Shown: positions 1 to 10,179 of the stretch, in pieces
Layout of the letters: each line of letters opens with the position of its first letter
Position numbering within the stretch: the first letter of the stretch is position 1
DNA from: Dactylonectria macrodidyma
Taxonomy: Eukaryota > Ascomycota > Sordariomycetes > Hypocreales > Nectriaceae
Reading direction: 5' to 3'
Assembly (NCBI GenBank): GCA_020744425.1
Contig: JAGMUV010000005.1
Location: forward strand, 1,798,001 to 1,862,000
Length of the DNA: 64,000 nt
Made by a program: the position numbers and the translations under genes
Notes under the pieces: generated by a model
The model's input: only the letters and a program-made list of their open reading frames with translations
Told to the model about the DNA's origin: nothing
Databases searched by the model: none

Positions 1-814
1 CCTTGGTGAGCTTGGTGATTTCATGCCTCGCAATGGCTGGAAATGCGAGCAGCAATTGGGTCATGATCACCTCGTACGCCACGTCCTTCCACCAGGCGAT
101 CCAATGAACCCACGCCAAGGGGAGGAACAAGCGAAGGAAGTTGTCAATCCCCGACGAGGAGGCGCGCGAAACGACGAACGACGGACTGCGTTGAAGCATC
201 GTTACGCTGCCCGCCGTCTCGGCCAGCGAAGGCACGACGGTGATGGCTGTGGCGCCGGAGCCGATGACGATAATACGTTTGCCGGTGAAGTCGAGGTCCT
301 CGGGCCACCATTGGGGGTGGACAGTTTCGCCCTCAAAGCTGTCGAGGCCAGGAATAACGACAGGGAAGGCTTTGTCATACGAGTAGTATCCCATGCAGTT
401 GACGACGAAGTTTGCCGTTACGACCTTGCGCTCTCCATTGACCTCGACATCCAGATGCCATTGCTGATCCTCTGTGCGCCACTCGCACCCGAGCAGCTTG
501 TGGTTGAAGCGGATTGAGCTCCTTAGGCCAGCCGCGTCGACAGCCTCTTCCAGGTACTCGACGATCTCGCCAGCCGAGGCCATCTTGTGCTTGTGTTTCC
601 AGGCATGCCACTTGAAGCCGAAAGCGGTCATGAACGAGTCGGATCGGAAGCCCGGGTATCGGAAGAAGCTCCATGTGCCACCGATTATAGGTCGTGCTTC
701 GAGGATAGCGAATTTGCGGTGGGGGAGGGATTCGCGGAGGACGTGCGCCGCATCGATGCCCGAGATTCCTGCTCCCAGAACGACGATGTCGTGATGCTCG
801 ACGGGTTGGCTCAT
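1..814 (-). CDS. FAD/NADPH-dependent monooxygenase (Baeyer-Villiger / CzcO-like), 3' end cut off by the window
   Basis: Open from the ATG at 814 to the window edge (271 codons), so the C-terminal half lies outside. The N-terminus carries a dinucleotide-binding GAGISG motif near residue 16, then FRYPGFRSDS, typical of CzcO-like flavoproteins. The fingerprint F-x-G-x3-H-x3-W-P of Baeyer-Villiger monooxygenases is present as FEGETVHPQWWP, followed by a second GSGATA Rossmann motif for NADPH. Members of this family use NADPH and O2 to oxygenate ketones or other soft nucleophiles; the substrate cannot be read from sequence. No intron is needed in the visible part. I chose the start because it lies just ahead of the first glycine motif and no upstream in-frame ATG is seen. 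Family call is firm; the reaction is not. Confidence 0.88.
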   Translation of the reverse strand, partial: MSQPVEHHDIVVLGAGISGIDAAHVLRESLPHRKFAILEARPIIGGTWSFFRYPGFRSDSFMTAFGFKWHAWKHKHKMASAGEIVEYLEEAVDAAGLRSSIRFNHKLLGCEWRTEDQQWHLDVEVNGERKVVTANFVVNCMGYYSYDKAFPVVIPGLDSFEGETVHPQWWPEDLDFTGKRIIVIGSGATAITVVPSLAETAGSVTMLQRSPSFVVSRASSSGIDNFLRLFLPLAWVHWIAWWKDVAYEVIMTQLLLAFPAIARHEITKLTK

Positions 815-3448
815 GTCGAGGAGGCTTGAGGGGGGCTGTCTTGGTAAGTGGACGATGGTATTGAGAGGTCAATTGGAGTTGTGGAGGCTCAAAGCGTCTG
901 GCGATCAGAGGTCCCACTAATCTTCTCAACAACCCGCTGCGAGACCCACTGATCCCTAATACCTCACTCAACCAGAGCAAGCGCATCCGTAATCTACCGA
1001 AGCATGTGACAACAGCTACCCTTGGAGTACCATTTTGAAGCAATTCCCAGGTATCTCTCTACTGTGGCGAATAAAAAAAATTGAAAGTTGGAAAGGCACG
1101 GCGACGATTAAAGTATCTTTCAATGATAAATATGTCCATCTTGAGAGCCATGTGGAGACGAAGATTTCGAGTGCCGGCTGGGGCACCCCTGGCACAAACC
1201 ACACCAACTTAAGGTACGTAGAACAAATGAGGTGCCATTCTGACATCCTCGCTTGAAAGTTGACTCCATTTAAAGATGACACCCGCGAACAATGGACAAA
1301 TAACACATCGTCTTACACTCGGCAATCGCCTTCGAAAATCTTAATCCTAAATCGGTAACTCGGAGACTTTGACAACGACAGCTCCACTTTGGACCCTACA
1401 AGAGCATTCGCAAATAGTAAAGTGGTTCCTGAAAGCCATGGACCGAAATCGGAATCCGACTACAGCTATTTAGAATGAGATGGAAGAAACCACAACCAAA
1501 TCTTGATGGTGTCCTCTTCTCATTAATGGACTTCGTCTTCGTCCCTTTAAGATGTGCAGCAGAAGCATTTGTCCCTTCATTAAGTAAAAACCTACCATTG
1601 AATCCCATAGACGAATGGTTAGTTGAATCAATCGTGTTCATCAACCCTTTTGAGTGCTCAAGTCAAACTCTCTTAAAACATATGCATAAATAAGAATTTC
1701 CATAACATCTTTGAACTTGTCTCTTTCTTTGACTCACGAAAAGGCTGCGACCCAAGTAAATCGACAATCCTGGAACAATCGGGAACCAGGCACAAGGAAG
1801 AATTGGCATCGACTCGAACTTCTCGTTCGGGTCAAGCTTGCCGTCCACAACGCTGCTGTCCAATTACTCAAAGCTTGCTCTCGAATAGGGAGAAGCAAAT
1901 AGTTATTGCACAAGAGCAAGTTGCCTAGCAACTTCGAGCGCAAGCTCCAACGAGAATACTGGAAGAACACCTCCGCCGAACATCGAAACGAGTTCTTCGC
2001 GAACCAGAGAGACTTGCTCAGGGCAAATCTCACACGGTGCAACGAACCTTGGGCCACAACCTGCCTTACAATTTGATAATGACTTTTTTACCAGGCGCTC
2101 TAATGACGCCTCTCTCAAGGTTGGCCTGGGAAGCTCGACTCGTGGTTCATGCTCGAGAGGTGACCCGCCCCATGAGCGATGGCTTCCACTGGACCGAAGC
2201 CAACGTTTTAAAGGAAGCATGCCATTTCAGTCTTGGCAGCAGGTCACTTAATGTCGGAGACCGAGCCGTCGGTTGGAACCACTCCCGCAGTTACTCCCTC
2301 GTCGATTTGGCAGATGAACCTCAATGGGCCGCGACCCTTACCGTCTTGGCTCGCGAGGTCGACGTGCTTTCAGAATTCAGGCTGAGCCACCTCTCGGTTG
2401 AGATGGTGAGTTGATCTGCAGCCAGGAACGACGACGGGTTCCCGGTCTACATGCTTCTTAGACACAATCCCAAGGTCAACTTTAATGCCATTTACGACAA
2501 TATGCCCCTAGATGGATGGTGGCCATGGCCAAAAAATCGCGAATTGACAGGGGGGGCAACATGCTTGGGAACGCGATGATGAGGGAGATGGGGATGCACC
2601 TACCTAATGTATGTGGAATAGCGATATCTCATGTGCCTGGAGACCCGAGACGATGGCCGGGATTAGCGGGGGCACGGAGGGAGGCATCGGATCCCGGGCC
2701 CCACCTAACGGGCCCGATTCTCTACGGAGCTGGCTACAAGCTACCACGGAGCTCCTCTAACATCGCCCGTCAGCTCCAGGCTATCCTTTCGCCAACACTA
2801 TCCAATGTCCAGTCGACTACGATCATTTATCTACTAAGCCAGTCGATTACCATCACTCGATGCAGGATGAAGTTTAAGTCATGACTTCACGACAATCTAG
2901 CCAGTTCGGTTCCACCGCCGTAACCCCCGCTCTGAAAGCTAGCAGCGCTAGAATCCACAGATAAGTCCACTGTCAGACCTGCGCAGTGTCCTTTTCGCAT
3001 GTCGTCAAAAAGGCGCCCAATGAAAGATGTGGAGTAGGAATCTTACCGAGGTCTTTTTCCTTGGAAAGCTCACAGGCGATGCAATGGATAAGTACGAGAC
3101 GAATATCTCTCGCGTTAAATGGGGCAACGTTCCCCCGTGCATTTGTCAGCTCTTATTCCTGCATAGTCCCGCCAATACAATTTGACATCCACGAGGCCAA
3201 GTTTAAGGAACTTATGTTGAGACAAGACTGGCTAGCTTATTAATTCCACAACAGGGTAGGCATACGAGAAGATGAGTAGAGTCAATAGACTTGGATCTAG
3301 CTGTTAGGACCTTATCCAAGAAGCACTATGTGCGCTAGCCACACCGCACTGTGCGCTGCCGATCTTAAGATCTCCACCAGTCCAACCCCTCAAGACATCG
3401 TCATTCCCAGCTTCTTGTTTTCTCAAGCCCACCAGCAACTTCACAAAC
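815..3448. other. Intergenic, no supported gene
   Basis: About 2.6 kb. It contains the promoter of the leftward monooxygenase and upstream sequence of the rightward GST-like gene. Open frames here are short and on both strands, interrupted by stops, and none matches a family I recognise. On the minus strand between about 1660 and 2400 several adjacent frames look weakly protein-like, which could be decayed coding sequence, but I could not join them. Confidence 0.5.
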
Positions 3449-4352
3449 ATGTCTCCTGACCAGATTGTCCTCTTTGATATCCCAAGCAAAGCTCCACGAG
3501 CGGCTTGGTCTCTGAATCCTTGGAAGAGTATGCCATTGTTCCCTCAGACATCAATGGCTCTGGGAGTCTCTAACAGCTCATAGCACGTCTCCTCTTGAGC
3601 TTCAAGGGTCTTGATTATAAGACAGAATGGGTAAATACAATGCCAAGACGTGTCTCCGAATATTTTCTTACTTCTTTGTAAGGTCGATTATCCCGACATC
3701 AAGCCCAGGCTTGAGCCACAGTGAGTTAGAATGTCTACTTCGATGAGTGGCTGTGAGCGCAATGTCGCTAATAGCTTGTCTCGTAACCAGTGTGTCCTTC
3801 AACCCAACAACAAAAACATGGACCATCCCCACGGTCAAGTTCCAGGACAGCACATACCTCATGGATTCCCGCCAGATTGTCAATCGCATTGAAGAATCTC
3901 ACCCGGAGCCATCGATTCACCTGGATTCGCCGACCTTGGCCAAGCTTGAGGCCATCATGCCTAGACTTATGACAGCACTCCGTCCAATCTACTTCCTATC
4001 GGTCCCCAGAGAACTTCTCACTGAGAGAGGCATCGAGCATTGGTACGCCACGCGCCCAGCTTTGGCAGGTATGCCATTGGACCAACTGGAAAAGGAGTTC
4101 GGCGGACAGAAGGCATGGAATGCTGGCCAGCCAATCCTTCATGAAATCGAGTCTCTCCTCGGAGAGAACCAGGACGGACCCCTTTTCCTAGGCAAAACTG
4201 TCAGCTACGCAGACTTTGTGTGGGTCGGATTCCTGTTGTTCATGCAGCGCAACGGTGGTATCGATGAGCTTTACAAGATTTCTGGAAACCCACAGCTACA
4301 CAAAGATATCCTAGAGGCCACGGCGAAATATCACAAGAGAAACGATTTTTAG
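3449..4352 (+). CDS. Glutathione S-transferase-like protein
   Basis: Four exons give 241 residues: 3449-3527, 3584-3630, 3683-3720 and 3791-4352, all with GT..AG introns of 52-70 bp, and the frame closes exactly. The N-terminus has the thioredoxin-fold GST layout: a first beta strand (QIVLFDIPSK), then SLNPWKTRLLLSFKGLDYKTEW, then an IPTV cis-proline segment after VSFNPTTKTW, and a DSRQIVNRIEE segment in place of the usual E-S glutathione-contact pair. The C-terminal half is helical, with FLGKTVSYADFVWVGF resembling the GST_C helix-capping region. Such fungal GSTs (related to the FuA and LigE/beta-etherase-like groups) conjugate or reduce small electrophiles with glutathione in the cytosol. 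The substrate is unknown. It is convergent with the deaminase gene; only 143 bp separate the stop codons. Confidence 0.85.
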
Positions 4353-4495
4353 GGAGCTCAGAGAGTACCTTAACGAATTGAGACCCAATTGGGTTCACAA
4401 AAAACCAAAATTCAGGAAGACACAATTTCAATGGACATAGAAAGATAATTAAAAAAAAATCACTCGTCTCCTTGCACAGTCGCTTAAGGTGTACT

Positions 4496-6163
4496 TCAGA
4501 CCAAGCTCGTACCTCCCTCTTCATCGTCTGAGTCGAAAGACTCAAGATTATCCACCTTCGACATGTTGGTGAAACCAAGCCCAGCCTCGAGCCTTTCGGT
4601 CAGCTCGTCGATCCCGGAGGTGTCACTGCCTGCAGCTTCCGCCTCAACGTCCGACTCGAGATGCGACACGAACGTATACGTATTCGAGTCGTGGGACTTT
4701 CCAGTCGGCGCCTTTTCTTCCAAGATGAAGAAGGCATCCTTGCGAACCACGTCGATCATAGAGTTAAACATGTTCTGTCGTTCCCGCTGGCCGAGATTAT
4801 TCGCCGTCTTAGCCAAGTCGGGAAATCTCCAGTTCGGGTACACGTTTCCGTGCGTAGAGCGTACCTTGATCGAGCTTGGGTGGGCTTCGATGTAGCGGTG
4901 ACACAGTTTACACGATGGCTTGCTGGTTCCGATATACGCCCATTTTCTGAAGAACAGGGGCTCCTTGTGTTCGACGAGAACCCAGTTGAGGACCAAGATC
5001 TCACAGTGCACAATCGGCTTGAAAGAGTTCTTCTCGCACTGTTCTTTGATCCGTTCGTTGAGAAGATACGGCTCTCCCTCGAGTTTGGAAGCCATATTTC
5101 GATACTTTTCGACGATGCGAGGGTCAGAAGCCAGACGTCCAATGATGCTCTGCGCCTCCTCGCTCTTCCTTCCCAATGGATTGCTGTCTGGGTGGCTGGA
5201 AGGGACTGGCTTGACCCCTATCTCCTGGAAGAGTTCAGGCCACTTGGCCTCTGTGGCGATGAATGTTTCCACGGCTGCATCGTAGGCAAGAAGGCGGGAC
5301 AGATTGTGTCTCAACTCCGACCAGCAGGACATGCTCTTGTGATCGGGCAGGCGGCCCTCAGTCGCTCGTTCGTCAATAAAGTTGTCCGTAGTGGCCCTTT
5401 TGAAGGCATTGATTTCTTGGAGGCAATGCAGGCAAGAGTCGAGATCTATCTTGTTAGACCATTGTGCTATTGCTTGGATTGTCTCAACGTACACTCATCT
5501 TCGTCGGCCTTTTTGTCGATGGTGATTCCAATAGACGACTTTAGTTCTTTCAGACTTCTCTCAATTGTCGAGACTGAGGCACTATTAGTTTACATAAGTT
5601 CGGTCATCTGTTCGCATGGTTCACTTACTGTCATCGTAGTCAATTTGACTACATGATTCGATGCAAGTCCCAAGCTCCTCCTGGAGGGCTGCCATATACA
5701 GCTCGATTCTCCGCCGATTAAATGCGAGAACCAACTTTCGGATGTCCTCTTGAACTCCGGGTGTCCGAATCGGTTTGAGCCGGTGGAAATTCTCTACCTT
5801 TCTGAGTAATTTTTGCAAAAAGTTGGTCGTTGCTTCAAGCTTCGAGACTGAAAGTTGGTTGCAGCCGAAGACGTATGTGAAGCCATTGTCCTCGTCCAGA
5901 ATGGTGACGGCCGTGACAGTGCTGCCGCCCTTTGTCCGATCGCAGACAAGGGCGAGCTTGTCAAGAAAAGATTGGAATCTCTCCTCGTCTGTCAGGGGGG
6001 ACGAGAAACGCTCTGGAGACCGAATCCGCCCCGACTCACGCGATATGTCACTGAGCGCTTTGAAGAGGACGATGGGTTCGTAGAACCGACGTAGTTGTTT
6101 GGGTTTGAACACCAACAGACCTGGCTTGCAGCGTTGGGCTGAGGGTGAGGTTGGCAACTCCAT
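4496..6163 (-). CDS. OTT_1508-like zinc-dependent deaminase-fold protein
   Basis: Three exons (5629-6163, 5493-5573, 4496-5445) encode 521 residues; both introns (55 and 47 bp) have GT..AG ends and phases that agree. The C-terminal half carries a cytidine-deaminase-like zinc site: HCE at residues 352-354, where His binds zinc and Glu is the proton shuttle, then SCKLC with Cys384 and Cys387 as the other ligands. The spacing and the flanking segments (a strand ahead of HCE, WAYIGTSKPSC before the cysteines, then NVYPNWRFP) resemble the fungal OTT_1508-like deaminases (Pfam PF14441). That family belongs to the nucleic-acid deaminase superfamily and has no settled function in fungi. The first 340 residues are helical with no recognised domain. 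The last 40 residues are acidic and Ser-rich. No signal peptide is seen. Substrate (free nucleotide, RNA or DNA) is unknown. Confidence 0.78.
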
Positions 6164-7273
6164 GGTGGCAGTATGATGAATAGTAACAGGATTCCAATAG
6201 TATCCAATGGCTTTGAGTGGGTGGATGATCGATGATCAGTTGTCAGTAGTATTCGTGTAAGTGAAGATGGCTGAGTGTCTTGACATATAAATCCTCTTCC
6301 GCAGGCTTCATTATATACCGGGATATCAAACTGATGCAACTTGAATTACAGAACGAGGCATCCTATCACCTTCACCCTTATTCCAAGAACAAGTTCGCTC
6401 AAAACTGTGACCCCCCACGGGAGGCCCTCGGGATGGAGCTTGGAGGCCCATCATCTGAGGCGGGGCAGACACACCAACAGAAGCCTCCCGGCCCAACCGA
6501 CGGCCTTTACGTGTCTCTGGTTTACCAGTTTACTTCTAATCTTTGCCTGATTTGAACTTTTGCCAGATCAGGCGTCCAACCAGATGCCATGATCCCACCG
6601 TCTCTGACCTCAGGCTGCGTCGCAACCGCCAAGGCAACGAGGCAAAGCGGCACGTCAGCCTGAAGCTATCGCCGACCAACACTACGGCGATGCACGCAAT
6701 TGAGCAGCCGATAAATTCGCAGAGATTCTTCAAAATTCGGTTTATCACAGAACATTTGCACTTTCCTGCGTCTGCCAGTATTACTACGAAGATGCACTTG
6801 CGGAGGCGGGTGGCCTCTGAGCCTCTCGCAGCCTCTGGATGGCCTCTCTTGGCAGCAACTGGTCGTGTTGACGGAGTATAAAGAAGAGAAGATTTCTGCA
6901 CCGACAAACATCACGCCTCTCATATTCAATCACACAGCAGGTCTTAAGAGGGCTTACCTATTTTCTCATTTATTCAACTTCTCATCTGGTTTTCTCCGTC
7001 CAGTTTCCTCCATCCACCCAGACTCAGAAACAACCATTCAGTTGTTTGGCAGTTTCCATCCAGACAAAGCTGTATGTTACCAAGCTCACAAAACAACCAC
7101 CTGGGTACGGTACAGTAGGAGTGCTATGCTAATTCAAATTATTATTCAGTCTATTTAACTCATTGCAAATCTTGTGGTGAAAATATTGCCCCCAGACTGT
7201 TTCTTACACCGCGCCCCTAACTAACACTGTCGACATAGTTCTCAGAAACTCTCAGACAACAGCATTCGAAACC
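6164..7273. other. Divergent promoter region, no gene seen
   Basis: 1.1 kb between the divergent starts of the deaminase and the C2H2 gene. It should hold both promoters. Short overlapping frames on both strands look non-coding. No repeat or RNA gene was recognised. Confidence 0.5.
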
Positions 7274-8151
7274 ATGGGGAAGAAAAGCGACGGGTCCAGC
7301 CACAAAAAACGGTCCGGCAAGTCCCGCCAGACCGAAGACGATGACATACCCATCGACCCAAGCCTGTACGATTGGCAACAGCAATATGCTGCCTACGCCG
7401 CCTCCGCAAACGCCTACCCCGAGGTGTCTGAAGCAGGACCATCCTACCAGGATGATCCAGGTCAAGAGCATTAGCCACCAGACCGCCAATTCTCGACCCC
7501 TGGTCCCAGCACAATCACGGCTGGGCCCAGCCAAGAGCAGCAGTCAGACATCCAGGAGTATTATAACAACCTCCTCAACCAGCCACAGGCGACTGTCGAC
7601 CCGTCGCTTCTCATTTATGATCCCGGGCCAAGCTCTGCCGCCCAATACGCCCCCAGTTACTATTATCCAAACACAGACTATGGTACGTTGGGCTCCCAAA
7701 ACCGCATGACCGAAATTCAACCCACTAACTCGTGGTTAGACCAATCCGAGCCATCTTCGTCATCGACTGCGCCCAATGCCTATGAATGTCCAAGAGAAGA
7801 TTGCCCTTACTCATTCCCCAGAAAAACTGAACTCAAGTACGGTTGTCCCTCAAGCACATGACATTCTCTCGCCGAGGCCAGACGTATCTCAGCAGCTAAC
7901 CGAGTCCAAACCCTAGCAAACACATCAAGACCCACGATAAGCCTATCAAGTGTAGCGCAGACCCAAATTGCAAAACTAAAAAGGCTGAGCAACGGGACAT
8001 GGACCGTCACTACCTCACTGCTCACAGGGCGTATGCCCAGAGCATAGGCTTATCTCTCGATGAATACGTTTGTCTGGTCTGCCGGAAGACTTTCACACGC
8101 CTCGACAACCTCCAGAAGCATATGAAGAGAACGCACTCGCCTAACAAATAA
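7274..8151 (+). CDS. Small C2H2 zinc-finger protein
   Basis: Model of four exons: 7274-7423, 7475-7682, 7740-7836 and 7917-8151, 229 residues. The second half holds C2H2 fingers: one starting CPREDCPYSFPRKTELNKHIKTH (split by intron 3), a second less regular one (CSADPNCKTK with a later H-x4-H), and a C-terminal one, CLVCRKTFTRLDNLQKHMKRTH, near the end. The first half is Gln/Tyr/Pro-rich and disordered. This suits a nuclear DNA-binding protein of the short fungal C2H2 type. The only oddity is an in-frame TAG at 7472-7474, which I place inside a 51-nt intron (GTGTCT donor at 7424, TTAG acceptor). The fingers continue in the same frame on both sides. Without that intron the gene would be broken after 66 codons. 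The zinc-finger exons are certain; intron 1 is inference. Confidence 0.75.
7424..7474 (+). other. Inferred 51-nt intron containing the in-frame TAG
   Basis: A GTGTCT donor follows codon GAG at 7421-7423 and the acceptor is ATTAG at 7470-7474. The length is a multiple of three, so both spliced and unspliced forms stay in frame, but the unspliced form hits TAG. The donor is weak and no clear branch site is visible. Confidence 0.45.
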
Positions 8152-8805
8152 CCGTGTCTTCTTGATTGTCTCAACAGCCTCGGTCCGGGGGTTCCTTGTT
8201 CACGGTGACGTCGGATGATCTTCCTCACTAGACTGGCATCCCCCTGCTAACTGGGACCGGCCACTCGGGCACCCTCTTTGACAGGTGTCGGGAATCTCTT
8301 TTACGGATACGAATAGGAAATTGATGGATTCGACCGAGATTGTTCAACCGGGCATGATTTTACTTTACGGCAATGTTATTTTATGACGTTATTTTGGGCA
8401 GTGGTGGTTTCGTTTCATGCCGTTCGCTTCCACCAAGGGTTTTCTTTCACTGGCTGCAATGGGACACTCGTTGATTCAAATTATTTTGTATTTCCTTTCC
8501 TCGCCCGTATTACAAGGATAAGTTCTGTAGTCATTTTCAAAGCTTGTACCCGCCATTTGCTTTCGCCTCTAAGTTCCCACTCATTTCGTAGAATAATCCG
8601 CAATACCACAATACCCTCAGGCCGTCAATTTTGAACAAGATTGGTTAAGAAAAAAGAAGAACACCATGTAGAAAACTGCGTTAAGAAGAAGAAAGAGTAC
8701 ACAGAAGGACGCCCAGGCCACATAAACTCCATTGAAACTCCAAAGCCCAGCGCCCGTCCAGAACCGCCAACAAAGCAGTAAGATGCAAAACAAAGAAGTA
8801 GTCTC
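8152..8805. other. Convergent 3' flanks, no gene seen
   Basis: 654 bp between the stop codons of the C2H2 gene and the leftward flavohemoglobin gene. It probably holds both 3' untranslated regions. No coding frame or repeat was recognised. Confidence 0.5.
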
Positions 8806-10179
8806 TTATTTGAAGGGGCAGCTGCCGGCATACGAGCTTGCGCCACTCACAGGGCAGGCGGCTTCGGAGCCTGAGGATCGATGCGCAGAGCTGTTGTCAC
8901 TGCTAGAGATGATGCTCAAGGTGTCAACCTTGAACTCCATGTCACCGGTGCTGAAGAGTTCAAACTTGATTCGGGAGGAGTCAACCTTCTTGGACTTGAG
9001 GTACTCGGCAATCTCGAGCATGAACTGCTCAGGACCGCAGACAAAGTATTCAGCGGAGCCGTTGCAAAGCCACAAGTCGTCCTTGCTGACCTTGGCGAGG
9101 TCCACTCGGAAATCGTGGTCGTAGTTGACGCCGTACACGTCGGAATCGGCGAGGTGGGTCTTGAAGATGTTGGAGCGGAAGTTGGGGCGGTTGCGGGAGA
9201 TACGACGGATCTGGTCATAGAAAGGCACAGAGCGACGAGATCCGTGGATCCAGGAGACGGGTCGGTGGGGCTGGCGCTCCGAGACGGTGTTGAGAATGGA
9301 CATCATGGGAGTGACACCGACGCCGGCGGAGATGAGGACGATGGGAACATTAGAAGTGTTGTTCATGTCGAGGAAGAACTCGCCGGCAGGGTGGGTCAAC
9401 TCAACAATGTCGCCCTCATCTTTCATGTCAATGAGGAGGTTAGACATGACACCGGGAGTAAGAGCAGCACCACCCAAGAAGCGGCCGGAGCGGCTCATGT
9501 GGATGCCTTGGTCACGCTTGATGGTGACACGGTAGTAGTCAGGTCGAGGAGCGTCGCTGAGCGAGTACTGGCGGGACTGAAGGTATCCTTTCTCGGGGAC
9601 CTTGACTTGGATGGAAACGTACTGGCCAGGCAGGAAAGTAGGCAGGCGCTTGCCGTCGACGGGAACAAGGTAGAAGGAGTAGATGTCTTCAGCCTCCTCG
9701 ACCTTCTTCTCGATGCGGAACTTGCGATAACCCTGCCACTTGTCGAAATCACGGTAGAGCTGAGCCTCGCGGCCAATGAGCATCTTGGCAAGCATCCAGT
9801 AAGCCTTTGACCAGGCTTCCTTTGCTTGAGGGGTCATGGCAGAACCAAGAACCTCCGAGAAGGCGGCGATCAGATAATTCTCGACGATGGCGTAATGCTG
9901 GGGCATAATGCCGAGGGAGCAGTGCTTGTGGCACATGCGCTCCATCTTGGGGATGAGCTCTGTGATATGGTTGATGTTCTGGGCGTAGCTGAGGATGACA
10001 GCAGTAAGGGCGCGAGGTTGACGGCCGTTGGCCTGGTTAACGGTATTGAAGTAGTCGTTGAGCTCGGGGTGGTCACGCAGCATGTTGCGGTAGAAGATGG
10101 TGGTGATGCGCTCTCCATGGTCGGTGAGAGCTGGGACGGTGCTCCGAATGAGCTTACTCTGTTGGTATGACAAAGACAT
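8806..10179 (-). CDS. Flavohemoglobin (nitric oxide dioxygenase)
   Basis: A single 457-codon exon. Residues 1-140 are a globin domain like bacterial Hmp and yeast Yhb1: NPELNDYF-type helix B/C region, and the proximal His in KHCSLGIMPQHY. Next come the FAD-binding ferredoxin-reductase domain with RQYSLSD and the NAD domain with GVGVTPMMSIL. The enzyme uses NAD(P)H, FAD and heme to turn NO and O2 into nitrate, protecting the cell from nitrosative stress. There is no N-terminal targeting signal, so cytosol is likely. After the reductase domain there is an extra Ser-rich tail of about 35 residues with two Cys-Pro dipeptides (ACPV and SCPF), not part of the usual fold. The start ATG fits the normal N-terminus of the family. 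The gene faces the 8-kb empty region, so its promoter lies there. Confidence 0.97.
   Translation of the reverse strand: MSLSYQQSKLIRSTVPALTDHGERITTIFYRNMLRDHPELNDYFNTVNQANGRQPRALTAVILSYAQNINHITELIPKMERMCHKHCSLGIMPQHYAIVENYLIAAFSEVLGSAMTPQAKEAWSKAYWMLAKMLIGREAQLYRDFDKWQGYRKFRIEKKVEEAEDIYSFYLVPVDGKRLPTFLPGQYVSIQVKVPEKGYLQSRQYSLSDAPRPDYYRVTIKRDQGIHMSRSGRFLGGAALTPGVMSNLLIDMKDEGDIVELTHPAGEFFLDMNNTSNVPIVLISAGVGVTPMMSILNTVSERQPHRPVSWIHGSRRSVPFYDQIRRISRNRPNFRSNIFKTHLADSDVYGVNYDHDFRVDLAKVSKDDLWLCNGSAEYFVCGPEQFMLEIAEYLKSKKVDSSRIKFELFSTGDMEFKVDTLSIISSSDNSSAHRSSGSEAACPVSGASSYAGSCPFK

Noticed and set aside
4661..5656. 331-codon plus frame over the deaminase gene
   Set aside because: Shadow of the coding strand; the minus strand has zinc-site motifs and proper introns.
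8881..9810. 309-codon plus frame over the flavohemoglobin
   Set aside because: Antisense shadow; Val/Leu/Gly/Asp-rich product typical of the reverse of a coding frame.
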